Shown: one piece after another, positions 47,249 through 59,347 of the stretch
Layout of the letters: the number at the start of each line of letters is the position of its first letter
How positions within the stretch are numbered: the stretch's first letter is position 1
Assembly (NCBI GenBank): GCA_016584495.1
Contig: WAID01000006.1
Coordinates: forward strand, 3,224,001-3,288,000
Direction of reading: 5' to 3'
Source: Celoporthe dispersa
Taxonomy: Eukaryota > Ascomycota > Sordariomycetes > Diaporthales > Cryphonectriaceae
DNA length: 64,000 nt
Notes under the pieces: generated by a model
The model's input: only the letters and a program-made list of their open reading frames with translations
Told to the model about the DNA's origin: nothing
The model's database searches: none
Made by a program: the position numbers and the translations under genes

Positions 47249-50200
47249 ACTTTGACTATAGAGCAATGGAGGAGCGTGCTATCAGTCTTTTCAGGCCTGA
47301 GCGATACCGGGGCAAAAGGAGATGGGACGTCAGCAAGGGCCGTTGGAAGCCTCTGACAGAAAGGACTCAGCGTGAAGTTAGGTCTGCAGGCTGTGAGATG
47401 TTGCAGATGTCACAAACGCAGGCGTAGAAGGGGAGGGAGGGGGAAGAGTCACGACCAGGTCCAAGCGAGCAGACGAGAATTAAAAAGAATTTGATATCTA
47501 CTATGGTGCTAGTGCTCCGTAGGCCGTCGGTGGCCGAGGCTAGAATGTTGAGGCTGGCCCCGGAAGTGGACCCGGAGCCTATATCAACATACGAAATAGT
47601 TCCTCAACCAGTCGGCGACACAGGCGTCCATCGTGTATAATGAAGGTTGGATCACCACCTCTGGCAAAAAAAAAAAAAAAAAAAAAAAAAAAAGCGCATA
47701 ATCGGGTGTTGGCGAGGAGAGGACCTCTAGTGCAATTTGGGCCTCGAAAGATCCCCTTGTAGGACAGCCGCTGACCCGGCAGTTGCCCATTCCTGCCCAC
47801 AGTATCCTCTTCTGTTCTCTCCTTTTTTCCCCCTCAAAAAGTCTGTAAAAATCAACCATTTTAAAAATGGTTGTGATGTTGTGTGTATGACTGCTCTATA
47901 TCCATGCTTACGATCTCTTTCGTTTATGAAGAGGGTTCAGATGGCGACACAGATAGAAGCCAAGCACGAGGAAGCGTTGAGGGGCACGGCAGAGAAAATG
48001 GGGCCTTGAAAAAAAAAAACCAAACCAAAATCGTCAAGAAAAACCAACAAAACCCTCGCGCTATATGAGTAGATAGTATGTGGGATAATGGTGGGCTTTT
48101 GCTAGTATGATGTTGGAGGGTAGGACGACACACAATGACTGCCTTTCCCCCTGCATCGTGGCACTTGTCAGTGTATGGTTTGTGGTGGGCGTTGAGGTGC
48201 GAATTGAGCTTGCTGCATCAACTGGAGCGGCCCTGGGCTGAGTAGGGTCTTTCGCATTTGTAAATATGGACTGCGTGGCAGATCTTATCGGAAATGTTTA
48301 GCTCTAGGTCTCTCTGCTCCTGGCCAGCCAAGGGCAGATGATAACAGGAGCTAGGGACTGAGGTGCACACAAGGGAGACGCATTAGGAATTGACCCGGCT
48401 GGTGCATATCGGCCTTGGGGCCTGAGGCTCAAAAGTAAGTCGCCCGTAAGGCTGTTAGGCCAGCGTCCAAGCCAGATGCAAAGATGCCTGGATGATCATC
48501 CAACGCGGATTTAGTCAGGCTAATCAGGCCAACAAAGCCTTCCCACCACGGATCACTCATCCTGCTCCTCCTGGACTCCAAGATGCTTGCCTGGCTGGAG
48601 TCATACCACAAAAAGTCATCGACCATGTGCCTCACCTTTTTTCCCTCTTTTTTTTTTCTTCCTCCTCTCCGGAGGCCATGCCCAGATTAGGCGCGATGCC
48701 ACAGTGGTTGTGGTGTCTGGCCTTACTTCGCCGCAGGGAAGACGTGTGCCACCCCTCCCTCTCTTCTCTCCTTTGCCCTTTCCTCTCTCACCGGATAGGA
48801 GTCACTCGCGATGAGCTTACTGTATTCGGGCACGCTGGCGACATCACTATGATCTCGAGAAGGTGTTTCAGCACACCTCGGCGCGGAGAAGTACTCCGTT
48901 CCCTGCCTGCCTCCCCCCGCCACCTGAGGACTCCAGCTCACGGTGGATGATAATCAGTCCTGAGTCACGATGGCATACGCAAGCGCGCTCTCGACATCGT
49001 GATCTGGACTGCTGCCTTGTAGGAGAGATCGGACTGGAAACACGCGACAGGATGGTACTTCTGTTTCACGGTGCAGATAATTGTAGACGGTGTGTCTTAC
49101 TGTGCTGTTCTTATCCCCCCCCCCCCCCCAAACGCCCTTTTACTATTAGAGAAAGTGCCAAATCTCGTCGGGAGTCACCACACGATGGATGACCGAATAC
49201 TCTTCACTACCCACACGTCACCTCGGCCAGGTGATCTGGATCCTCAGGATCTCACTCTTTCTCCCTCCCTCTCCCTTCCTCCCCGCCGCCGCCAGGCTAC
49301 CAGCTGCTCAAGCTAGGGGACGAAGGAAGCTGCTCGTTCTCTGGCCTGTGAGGAGATTCCTGGCCTGTCAAGAGACGGACAAGGTGCGCGCCTCGCTCGC
49401 ATGATGTCTGGTTAGGCTAAGCGGCCTCTTCGCCTGGCTTCCTCCCCACAGCATCAGCCTCATATGTCCGGGCGCAAATGTTTTCTCTTTCTCTTTCCTG
49501 GGGCCTGGCCGGCCCTGCGCGAGGGAGGCTTGTCTCGGTAGGCTTCAAATCCGGTGCCGAGTGGACAGCGGGACGCCGTCCAGCAGGCTGCGGCCCGAAC
49601 AAGATATCTCCCAATTGAGCATGCTTGGGCTTCTCGGAAGTCAACCTCGAGGTCATGAAACGGGCCGCATCTGGCGATTCGTTACATTGCGAGTATCAAC
49701 GGGTTCCCAGAGGATCGGGAGAGGCGGGCCAGATTTCACAGGCCGCCCTCAATCTCGAGCCGCCACACGTGGCCGGTCGTGCTTCATCATTGCCTGGTAC
49801 TTTGGGTCAGGCACGACCTGTACTGCTGGGGTCCTACCCATTGTGGCTGTGCGGCGAAGGCTGCATAAGGCGCTGGGTCCTTGTGCGACCTGACCAGTCG
49901 TTTTGACAGCTCGGGCAACCAGCCACCAGGGCGTCGCTGCTGCATAACATCCTGCACAAGTCTGTGCGTTGAAAAAAAAAACGAGGGAGCTGGGAGGGAA
50001 CGAGGTACTGAGGAAAACGGTTGGCCGTTGTTGGCCCTGCCTAGCGACGCCCGCCCGCCTGCTAAGGGATGACTCACTGCCGCCTCTTCTCTCTCTTTCT
50101 CTCGGGGACCCCTGTCCAGACCAAGTACCCAGGTACCCCCCCCCCCCGCCTTGGATTTGGATGATGGAGTCATCAATCTCTGCCTTCTCGTCTTCTTATA

Positions 50201-50860
50201 TCAGATGGCCGCGTCCCACCTCATCTTCGCTGCGACGTGACCCTTCCTTGAGGGTGGGATGACTGACGCCAAAAAAGCACTGGAAGGATGATTCTATTCT
50301 TCTAGAAGGCGTCTGTCTCCCTGTCCTCGGCATCAACTTTTCTGACCTGCATATTCATTTGGTTTCCTTATCTAATCTCTTTTTCTTAGCGTTACGCACG
50401 GGCCACACCTTTACTACGGGGCTGTGATTGGACGGACATCCTCCTTCAACTTTATTTCTCCAAGCATTCGACTCTGTTGGTGGTCACAGCATTTCTTTGG
50501 AGGCTTCATTGTCGTCACCAGATCTCGCGGTTTCTCTCTCTTGTCTTCTCCTCTTTTCCCTCTTCCCTCTTCCCTCGACAACAGACAGCAGACGCGGCCG
50601 CCAGCTCTGGTCCCTACCCCAGCGTCCGCAGGAAAACGACACCCGTACCTCATACATCACAAAGACCTCGAACAGACACGATCACTTCGACCCAAGCTGG
50701 TCCCCCCGAGGGCTGGTACGGGTCTGGACCGAACGTACCCGATCTCCTGAACGTGACCCCCTTTCACCTCAGTTGGGTCTCGCAACCCAGCCCCCCTTTA
50801 CAGTAACTGCGGTTCTCGTGCACGCGCCCACGCTCGCCGGCAGTCAGTCCGTCCTTCGAC
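47249..50860. other. Intergenic region, no gene seen
   Basis: These 3.6 kb contain a 28-nt A run (about 47666-47693), a C13 run near 49117, and many CT tracts. Frames are short and without motifs. The right end is a CT-rich leader of the C2H2 gene. Confidence 0.55.
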
Positions 50861-51891
50861 ATGAGCGTCGCATACGAACCCAGGAGTTTTCACGATGACA
50901 GCCCTTACGCCCCGGTCGGCGAGGGCGACCACGACCATGATCACGCCGACATCAACAAGTATATCAACACCGAGGCAAACGTGGAAGACATGGCCGATCT
51001 CGCCGCCGTAGCCTATGCGCCCGGCGATAGCCCTCCGTCGCCCTTCAACACATCCGACTCGGCGGCCCTCGACCTGGGACCGGTCGCACCGCCAAACGTG
51101 GACCCGACAAACGTCCCCATCCGCGATTCCTCGCCCGTCCTCCTCAGCGTGACCAACGTCACACACCCGCCCTCGTCCCGCAGCAAGGCCATATCAAAGC
51201 CCAACCGGGTCGCGACAAAGAACCGGGACGGCCTGTTCGAGTGCAGCTGGGAGGACTGCAAGGAGCCGGCAAAGACGTTCCAGCGCAGGTGCGAGTGGAG
51301 CAAGCACATGGACAAACACGAGCGCCCGTACGTCTGTACCGTCAAGGGCTGCGAGAAGGTGCAGGGCTTCACCTACAGCGGCGGGCTGCTCCGCCACGAG
51401 CGCGAGGTCCACGGAAAACACGGCGGGCCCAAGAAGGCCCTGAACTGCCCGCACTCCTCGTGTAAGCGCAACACGGGCAAGGGCTTCTCGCGCACCGAAA
51501 ACCTCCAGGAGCACCTGCGCCGGTGTCATCGGCTGCCCTCGGCCGGGCCCAGCACGCCGGGCCACCTTCACGACGACGATACCAACAGCGACGTGGCCTC
51601 GGCCGCGTTCGCAGTCATCAGCGCGATCTCGAGTCCCGCGCAGACAGCGGCTGTGGGCGGCGAGGCGGACGGCCACCACAAACGGAAGCGCGCCGACGAT
51701 GATGACGGTGAGGACCCCCCAGCAAGGAGACGTTCCTGCAGGAGGAAAACGACAGGCTCCGTGAGGAGAACGAAGACCTGCGGCGGCAGCTCCAGGAGGC
51801 GACCCGCAACGCGAGCGACATGCGCACGCAGCTGCAGGCCATGCAGGCGACCATCAGCGCGGCCCTGGGCGTGTCTCAGCCGGCCGCCTAA
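50861..51891 (+). CDS. C2H2 zinc-finger protein with C-terminal coiled coil, frame broken once
   Basis: Single exon from ATG 50861 to TAA 51889-51891, 343 aa if one base is added. The N-terminal 100 residues are acidic/Pro-rich. Three C2H2-type fingers follow: CSWEDCKEPAKTFQRRCEW with its His pair, CTVKGCEKVQGFTYSGGLL with HEREVH, and CPHSSCKRNTGKGFSR with HLRRCH. A basic patch HKRKRADDDD, a likely nuclear signal, comes next. In the original frame the protein turns into an Arg-rich junk tail. One extra C in the C6 run 51715-51720 would instead give a leucine-zipper-like coiled coil (QEENDRLREENEDLRRQLQE) ending in SQPAA. That restored frame is plainly the biological one. Inferred role: nuclear DNA-binding regulator, possibly dimeric; targets unknown. 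Confidence 0.8.
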
Positions 51892-54047
51892 GCGCGGCTA
51901 TCGTGGCTGGTTCGGCGCAGTCTACGTGTTTGCCTACGGCAGTTGACTGTTTTCATTTGTCTTGGTTTGTTATTATAAGATGTCTATGGTTCAATCCTTT
52001 TGATTCGTCATATGGCACGGTGTTCGGGGAAGCATCATTGGCGTTGGTGGCCTTATATACCCCAGGAGATGATTACCCAATTTGTTGCCAAGTATGCAGG
52101 GCCACCTATTGCCCCGACATGTATCTCGTTTCTTAGATTCCCCTCCTCCTCAATAGACGAATGGGATTTTGTACTCGGACCCCAGTGCTATTACTTTTGC
52201 GTGGCGATATGTGTTGTCCCCGCCGGTTCTGGGTACATTTGGCATAGGGTGGGACGGGGAGGGAGGCGCTTCGTGTCTGTATTAGATCCAGATCACAAAG
52301 GCGTATAGATCGATATCATACGAAGGCTACCCTTTCTAGGATGCTTTTGAATAAATCACAATATTTGGATACATGGTCGGCCCTACTTTTAGATCCGGGC
52401 GCAAGACGACGGACGAAATCTGTAATCCACGGCTCTGGTAGCCGATACGGACATCTTCTGAAGCAGGTATCAAAAGTTTCCCAATCCCTCCTCTTTTTCT
52501 CTCCGTCTTTCTCTCTCTCTTTGTCTTTTTTTTTTTTTTGTTTTGGAGGGGGGTGGGGGGTGGGTTTGGTTGGTTTATTCTCCCTTCTCTTTGCCATGAC
52601 GGGTACCCGACGGTTCTGCTCGGCGCTGGGGACCCTACTTGCAGTTCCCGGGGGTGGCGGGCTGAATTTATCCGGTAAATAGGCGAGGAAGGGAACTAAG
52701 CGGCGGATAAGGACTGTTCGTCGGTCAAGGGTTTCAGGTCGAGACTCAACCTGGCGACAAATATCGCGCAATCAGTCGACAACGACCAGAAGAGAAGATG
52801 AGAGCGGGCTCCGGCCACGCCCGCCTGGTGGTATCCTGTTGTAAGTAGTAGTTCAGCCCGATGGGAGCTAGCCCATATGCATGGCACGCTCACGAACCCC
52901 CCCAAGGGTGGGATCTCGAGACGGGGGCAACTGTGGTGGGGTGAGAGGACCCGAGAGATTGATGGTGGTCATGATACCGGGCAAGTTTAACCAGCCTCGT
53001 GACGATGATGAGTTTTTGTCTGTGTGGTCTGCTCGCATAGGATTCACGGCGACACCGGCATGCCTGAAATGACCATCCGTAGAGAGAAAGAGGGTGTGTA
53101 AGCCCCCAAGGGTGGTCTTTTCTTGTGGTAACTGAGAATCAGTGATTACTTTTTGTCTCAGTGTTGTATACATTTTGACGTCTGACTGAGCGGTACGATG
53201 CTACCCCGCCATGCCCGGGGATGGGTCCCAGAGCCCACAAGGTATGTACCATAATAGCATACCGGAAAAAGGAAACTGGGACGTAGACCGCAGTCCTCTG
53301 CTACATGATGATACAAATCGCGTCCATGTCTACAGCAGAGGAACACGATCAGACGGCATGTGCACACAGAACAATTGGCCCCACCAGTGCATTCAAAACA
53401 CCAATGTACACACATACACAGGGGAGAGTAGCTGTACAGTGATGAGGTATGTCGAATATGACGTCGATTCCGATCAATCCGCGCGGCAACATGAAAAAAA
53501 AAAAAAAAGTTTTGAGCGGTGGCAGTCCTCCACAGCGGGTGGAGTACCTGGATGGTACCTGGAGCCGATGAAGGGACAAGCGTCTTGGGGCCAGGCAGAC
53601 GGTCAGAGTTCCAGCGAGGACGGTACTACGTACAGTGAGCTCGACTCGGGCTGCTATCATCAGAGGGGTGGCCAGGACCCCACATTGGAGGGGCCAGAGG
53701 GGCGTGTCAGGGAGGGGCAGCTTCACTACCTGTACCCTGAGTCGCATAGCAACTCAGGCGTGGCCTACCCACCCCAAAAAAAAACCCAAGAACTCATCAA
53801 CGACTGGAGGATGGGCCACGGCGCAGGGGTATGACGAAACAGAAAGCTGCTGCCGCAGAAATATATCCCGCCTTCCCGCGCCAGACTCAACCGTTTCCTT
53901 CCCCTGGTGCTCGCCTTCATCACCTCTTTCCCTCCCGTCCTTCACCCTTCCCTCCCCAAACCTACCATCTCCAAACCCCATACCAACCCCATTCTTTTTT
54001 CTTCTTCTCCTTCTTGACCAAGTTTAGTACTCGATACACAAGTCAAG
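51892..54047. other. Intergenic region, no gene seen
   Basis: 2.2 kb without a supported gene. A T14 tract is near 52531 and an A14 tract near 53496. The final 180 bp (about 53863-54047) are strongly CT-rich, as expected for the leader of a highly expressed housekeeping gene (transketolase). Confidence 0.6.
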
Positions 54048-56686
54048 ATGGGTTACGACAAGACAGACGACCTTACCATTAACACCATTCGGGTGCTGGC
54101 CGTAAGTTTTTTCTCTCCTTAGCTCCCCCTGGGAGCACCTTTCCTCACTACCCCGCATCGAGAGAGAGAGAGAGAAGCCCGACAAGGCATGACTTGATCG
54201 GGCCACAGCTGCAGCCTGCCCCTCCATCGCCTGATACCCACGGGCATAGCTCGAGAGAGAGACAGAGGTCATCACCCAGGCTCAAGCTCAAAGACAAAAA
54301 GAAAGAAAAAAGAAAAAGCTGGTCAATTGCTTACCAAGATGTGTCGTCTAGGCCGATGCGACCGCCCATGCCAACTCAGGTCACCCTGGTGCCCCCATGT
54401 ACGTCTCCCTGTCCTGTCTTGAGCGTCGGGCATCTCGTCGGCTCGGTGTCGCAAGACAGAGAGAACAAGGAACGAAAGAGAAAAAAAAAAGGCGGCGCGC
54501 ATGGAAGAAGAGACAGACAGAAGACGGCCACTGACAGACCTTTCCATTGCAGGGGCATGGCACCCGTTGCCCACGTTCTCTTCAACAAGTTCATGAAGTT
54601 CAACCCAAAGAACACCAAGTGGTTGAACCGTGATCGCTTCGTCCTCTCGTAAGTAGTACACCCGTCCGTTATCAGACAACCCGAATCTATCATGGTGCTT
54701 AATACCTTCTAACCCCGAAACACTCGCCACAACAGAAATGGCCACGGATGTATGCTCCAGTATGCTCTGCTCCACCTCTACGGCTATGCCCTGTCCCTCG
54801 ATGACCTCAAGGCCTTCCGTGTAAGTTGCTCCTGGGCTTCGCGCCTGCTTGATCGTGAAGATGTTGTCTTCTTCTTGCTTCTTTCCCCCCTCTTTGCTGA
54901 CATCCGCATCCAGAGCGTCGACAGCATCACGCCCGGTCACCCCGAGGCTCACGACACCCCCGGTATCGAGGTGACCACTGGCCCTCTCGGCCAGGGTATC
55001 TGCAATGCCGTCGGTCTCGCCATGGCCCAGGCCCACACCGGCGCTGTGTTCAACAAGCCCGGCTTTGAGCTGATCAACAACTACACATACTGCTTCCTGG
55101 GTGACGGCTGCTTGATGGAGGGTGTCTCCTCCGAGGCCTGCTCCCTGGCCGGCCACCTGCAGCTCGGCAACCTGATTGCCATCTACGATGACAACCACAT
55201 CTCCATCGACGGCGACACCAACCAGGCCTTCACCGAGGACGTCGTCAAGCGATACGAGTCGTATGGCTGGCAGGTCATCACCGTCGCCGATGGCGACAGC
55301 GACCTGGCCGGCATCGAGGCCGCCATCAAGGAGGCCCAGTCCGTCAAGGACAAGCCCACCATCATCAAGCTGCACACCACCATCGGCTTCGGCTCCAAGC
55401 AGCAGGGCACCCACAGCGTCCACGGCTCCGCCCTCAAGGCCGACGACATCAAGCAGCTCAAGGAGAAGTGGGGCTTCAACCCCGAGGAGAGCTTCGTCGT
55501 GCCCCAGGAGGTGTACGAGCGCTGCGGCAAGGCCTCCTCTGCCGGCGCCGCCGCCGAGCAGGAGTGGGAGAAGCTTTTCGCCAGCTACGGCGAGAAGTAC
55601 AAGGCTGAGCACGACGACCTCGTCCGCCGCCAGAAGGGCGAGCTGCCCGAGGGCTGGGAGAAGTCCCTGCCCGTCTACACCCCCAGCGACTCCGCCGTCG
55701 CCTCCCGGAAGCTGTCCGAGACCGTCCTCCAGAAGATCCACGAGGTCCTCCCCGAGCTGTTTGGTGGCTCCGCCGATCTGACCGGCTCCAACCTGACGCG
55801 GTGGAAGGATGCTGTCGACTTCCAGCCTCCCGCCACCGGCCTGGGTGACTACACTGGACGCTACGTCCGCTACGGCGTCCGCGAGCACGGTATGGGTGCC
55901 ATCCTCAACGGTCTGGCCGCCTACGGCACGATCCTGCCCTACGGCGGTACCTTCCTCAACTTCGTCTCCTACGCTGCTGGTGCCGTCCGCCTGTCCGCCC
56001 TGTCCCAGGTCCGTACGCTCTGGGTCGCCACCCACGACTCCATCGGTCTTGGTGAGGACGGTCCTACCCACCAGCCCATCGAGACCCTGGCCCACTTCCG
56101 CGCCCTCCCCAACTGCATGGTGTGGCGCCCCGCCGACGGCAACGAGACGAGCGCCGCTTACTACGTGGCCCTGACCTCCAAGCACACCCCCAGCATCCTG
56201 GCCCTGTCCCGACAGAACCTGCCCCAGCTCGAGAACTCCACCATCGAGCGGGCCAGCAAGGGCGGCTACGTCCTGCACGAGGTCGAGAAGGCCGATATCA
56301 CCCTGGTGTCCACCGGCTCCGAGGTGTGCATCTGCATCGACGCCGTCAAGGAGCTGGAGAAGAAGGGCATCAAGACCCGCGTGGTGTCCATCCCCTGCTT
56401 CGAGGTGTTTGACGCCCAGTCCAAGGACTACCGCCTGTCCGTCCTGCCCGACGGCATCCCGTCCCTGTCCGTCGAGGTCATGAGCACCATGGGCTGGGAG
56501 CGCTACACACACGAGCAGTTTGGCCTGAACCGGTTCGGTGCCTCGGGTGCCTACAAGGATGTCTACAAGAAGTTCGAGTTCACCCCCGAGGGTGTTGCCA
56601 AGCGCGCCCAGGCTACCATTGACTTCTGGAAGGACGTGCCTAACGTCCGGTCGCCTCTGAACCGGGCCTTCCAGCAGATCATCTAG
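54048..56686 (+). CDS. TKL1: Transketolase
   Basis: Exons: 54048-54101, 54352-54398, 54553-54648, 54736-54820 and 54914-56686 (684 aa, the usual length). It transfers two-carbon ketol units between pentose-phosphate and glycolytic sugar phosphates using thiamine diphosphate in the cytosol. Visible signatures are NSGHPGAPMGMAP (rebuilt across introns 2 and 3), NGHG, GPLGQGICNAVGLAMA, the ThDP/Mg motif GDGCLMEG (157-164) with Asn187, and YDDNHISIDGDT. The transketolase signature GEDGPTHQPIETL and the catalytic-site GVREHGMGAILNGLA are also present. The C-terminal domain is complete. Four introns lie within the first 280 coding bases, typical of conserved fungal genes. Intron 4 (93 nt) keeps the frame open, so it could be mistaken for coding. 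Codon bias is strong (C-ending), as in highly expressed genes. Confidence 0.97.
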
Positions 56687-57278
56687 ACAGCAGATCACCT
56701 AGAGAGGCCGGGGGGGGGGGGGAGAGAGAGAGAGAGAGAGAGAGAGCAGTGGTGATAAGGTCATGCGAAAAGAAGCCGTTGTGAATGAAAGAAATTCAAG
56801 ATAGATCAAAGTCTCTTTTTTTTTTTCGGGGATGTGTTTACCATGCTAGTTACTGTACACAACCACACCGGAAGGTACATGCCCACACATATCTCACGAG
56901 GTGCTGCTACTATGTGACATGACACGCCGCCGGCCAGGAAGTTCAGGTGATGTACCGCCAGAAGCAGTCCCATGTGAAGATAGAAGACCTACTTTCTCCG
57001 TGGAATTACATTAAGATGTAGGGACATGTCGCCGCCCTACGTTGACGACTATGTACAGAAACTGAAGGCTGTCTGTTCTGGCATACACCGCCGCCAGCCC
57101 CAAACCCCTTTCCCACCAGGCCTTTTGTGTTAGTTTTTGTTTTGTTTTCCTCCCCGTTTCTGTTCATTCCACACACATCCATATGAGATCATCCTCGCAG
57201 CCTCATCTTGCACCCTCCCCTCCCCTCCCCCCCCGCTTCCCCTGCGTGCGGCCCGGAAATGTTCTCGGGGATCGAGTA
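56687..57278. other. Convergent 3' region with a GA microsatellite
   Basis: Contains a G13 tract followed by (GA)n at 56710-56746 just after the transketolase stop, then no gene. It is the 3' flank of transketolase and of the convergent hypothetical gene. Confidence 0.65.
56710..56746. repeat. G tract followed by (GA)n microsatellite
   Basis: About 13 G residues and then about a dozen GA units, beginning 24 bp behind the transketolase stop codon. Confidence 0.95.
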
Positions 57279-58141
57279 TTACGTCGCATCACCACCCTCA
57301 GCAGCCCAGTCGGTCTGAAAGACCCTCGCTATCCTCTCTAACCTCCCCGCGGCTCTCCTCGCGTCCCGTATCTCGTCTGCACCGGGGGCGACGACCGTAG
57401 TGATGAGCATCGGCGGCGCGTTGGGGCCGTCCCCGTCGTCCTCGTCCTCCTTCAGCAGACCATTCTCCTCGACGCCGAGGCGTGCAGCTTGCGGAGGTTG
57501 CCTCTCGGGTCTCGTGTCTGTCTCTGCGCCGCCGACCGCAGCCTGCTTGCCCTTTGCCGTTGGCCCGTCGCCGGCCTCGTCACCACCATGTCCCTCACCG
57601 CCCGAGCCCGCCGCGCCGACGGCAGTGGCCATGCTCCCTCGCTGCCCCGCCTCGGCCGGCCTGGCACACCGAGGGCTAGGGACATGGGGCATAGGTAGCT
57701 GTGTAGCACCACGGGGCCGGCACCGGCGTGCTCGACCATGGTCCGTAAGGGGGCGCCGCGGTCGAGGCGCTTGGCGGTGTCGTAGGAGGCGAGGGCGGTA
57801 GTCGTCAGGTGGGCGAGGGAGAGGGATTGGAGGGTCTGGGGGTCGATCTCTTCTTCTTCTTGTTGCCCGTCACCCTCATCTCCCGCGGCAGAGGAGGAGT
57901 TGTTGTCGTCGTCGTCGTCGACTTCGCCCGAGCTTGGGATGCTGGACTCGGGGGAGGACGGCGGGGAGGTGGAGAAGGCTGCCCGGGGGCGTCTTGATGA
58001 CGGTAGGGACGGGGAGGACGACGACTGCGGCTGTGTCTTGTTGGGCGAGAGCGAGGAGGCTGAGGAAGAGATGATCGGGGTGAGGGCGCGGTCGGACAGG
58101 TGTAGGGCGAGGTGAGGGTGTTGCGAGGGGAGGTTCGCCAT
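57279..58141 (-). CDS. Conserved fungal hypothetical protein, frame broken once
   Basis: Start ATG 58141-58139, stop at 57279-57281; 287 aa if one base is added. The N-terminus is Ser/Pro-rich with an acidic DDDDDN patch and then EEEEIDPQTLQSLSLAHLTT, leading into a helix (TALASYDTAKRLDRGAPLRT) and a strand MVEHAGAGPVVLHSYL. In the starting frame this is followed by an unnatural Arg-rich tail ending early. Adding one G to the GGGG run 57686-57689 (a C in coding sense) connects it with a frame that ends APPMLITTVVAPGADEIRDA and RRAAGRLERIARVFQ, and the total becomes exactly 288 codons. The arrangement (helix, PVVLHSYL strand, acidic linker, LITTVVAP strand, helix) suggests a small alpha/beta domain found in uncharacterised Pezizomycotina proteins. 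The function is unknown. Confidence 0.68.
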
Positions 58142-59347
58142 CTTCTCAGGGGACGCTGCTTGAAAGGGAAGGAGGAGGAAGGGGGCAACAAGATCCCCCT
58201 TTTCGTTCTTTTACTCTCTTCTTCTTTCTTTTCTCTTCTTTTTCTTTTCTTGTCCCTTTTGGCGTGGCTGGAGACGGCAGAGGGGAGGCGGTTGGCAGGC
58301 TGGCAGCTGGGTAATTGGATGCGCGGGTTTAAGGCTGAGCGAGGATGGGATGGGGAGGAGCCTGGCGATCCTGATCGGCGGCGAGGCAGGGAGGGAGAGA
58401 ATATGCAGGTGAACGGTGCCAGATCGAATCTTCCTTCTCTGTGTGGAAGTGATGGCCTCGATGTGGTCTATGAGGTGCGACAAAAGTACCAGGCCAGGCG
58501 TGAGAGACAGAGAGACAGAGGCGGGGTTTTGGGGTCTAGGGCGAATGACGCTGTCGTGCCTTGTCAGTTGCGATAGCAAGCAGACTTGCTCCCCCTCCTC
58601 TTCTTCTTCTTCTCCTCTCTCTTTCTGAATTTCGTGTCAATTGGGACCAGTCATTCCTATCCAATGTATCGTAATATCCTAGAGAGAGAGAATAAAAAAC
58701 CAAAATAGGATGGACAAAGAGCGCTCTTCTGAAAGGGACTCTCCTCTATCGAGGAAGGGGAGGAACTGGATTTGGGGGGAGGGGTACGTATCTCGGCTGG
58801 TGATGCACTACTCACTATCTACGTGCATCTCGTCCCGAGGTAGGGGGAAGGGGGGGGGCGCGAGCGAGCTGAACCTTGCAGCTTGCCGTGCTTGCTTGGA
58901 GGGCGGGCCGCATGTAGCCGCTGGCTGGGCTCCCCTGGGAGTGCAGGGGGCCATGCGCTGGGAGAAGGGTTTCGCTCACCAAGTCTCGAGGGCGCCTGAC
59001 AGGGGTACCGCTCACTGGGGAGAGCTGGGCAGGCTTGTTGGGGTAGGATTACTACGCGCTGCATGGGATGTCCCTCCCTGTAGATTAGTAGCTAACCACC
59101 TAACTGTAACGAACACCTTGCTGTAACCGGGTGCGCTTCTTCTCTTCCCTACCCTCCCTCCCTTCGCAACCACAGCACATCCCACCTTGCACGCACGCAC
59201 GCACGTACGCCCACAGACATTCCTCCTGGGGCTGAAAGTGGATCCGCACATCGTCCAGAGAGCTCTGGACCGGCAGTATCATACATACATACCGAGAACA
59301 CCAGCCACAACAACCACGACCAAGACGTGATCAGACGCGGAGCAAGC
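58142..59347. other. Divergent intergenic region, no gene seen
   Basis: 1.2 kb between two divergently transcribed genes. It contains CT-rich stretches near 58200-58250 and 58590-58625 and an (ACGC)n stretch near 59190. No gene is supported on either strand. Confidence 0.6.

Noticed and set aside
46244..47356. A 370-codon plus-strand frame
   Set aside because: Antisense to the MFS permease. The transmembrane pattern and family motifs are on the minus strand.
53211..53834. A 207-codon plus-strand frame upstream of transketolase
   Set aside because: It includes a poly(A)-encoded lysine run, shows no domain and mixed codon use, and lies in a region otherwise free of gene features.
54323..56698. 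A 791-codon open frame on the minus strand
   Set aside because: It is antisense to transketolase and results from the strong GC3 codon bias. It is Gly/Leu/Val/Asp-rich without domain motifs and also runs through real introns.
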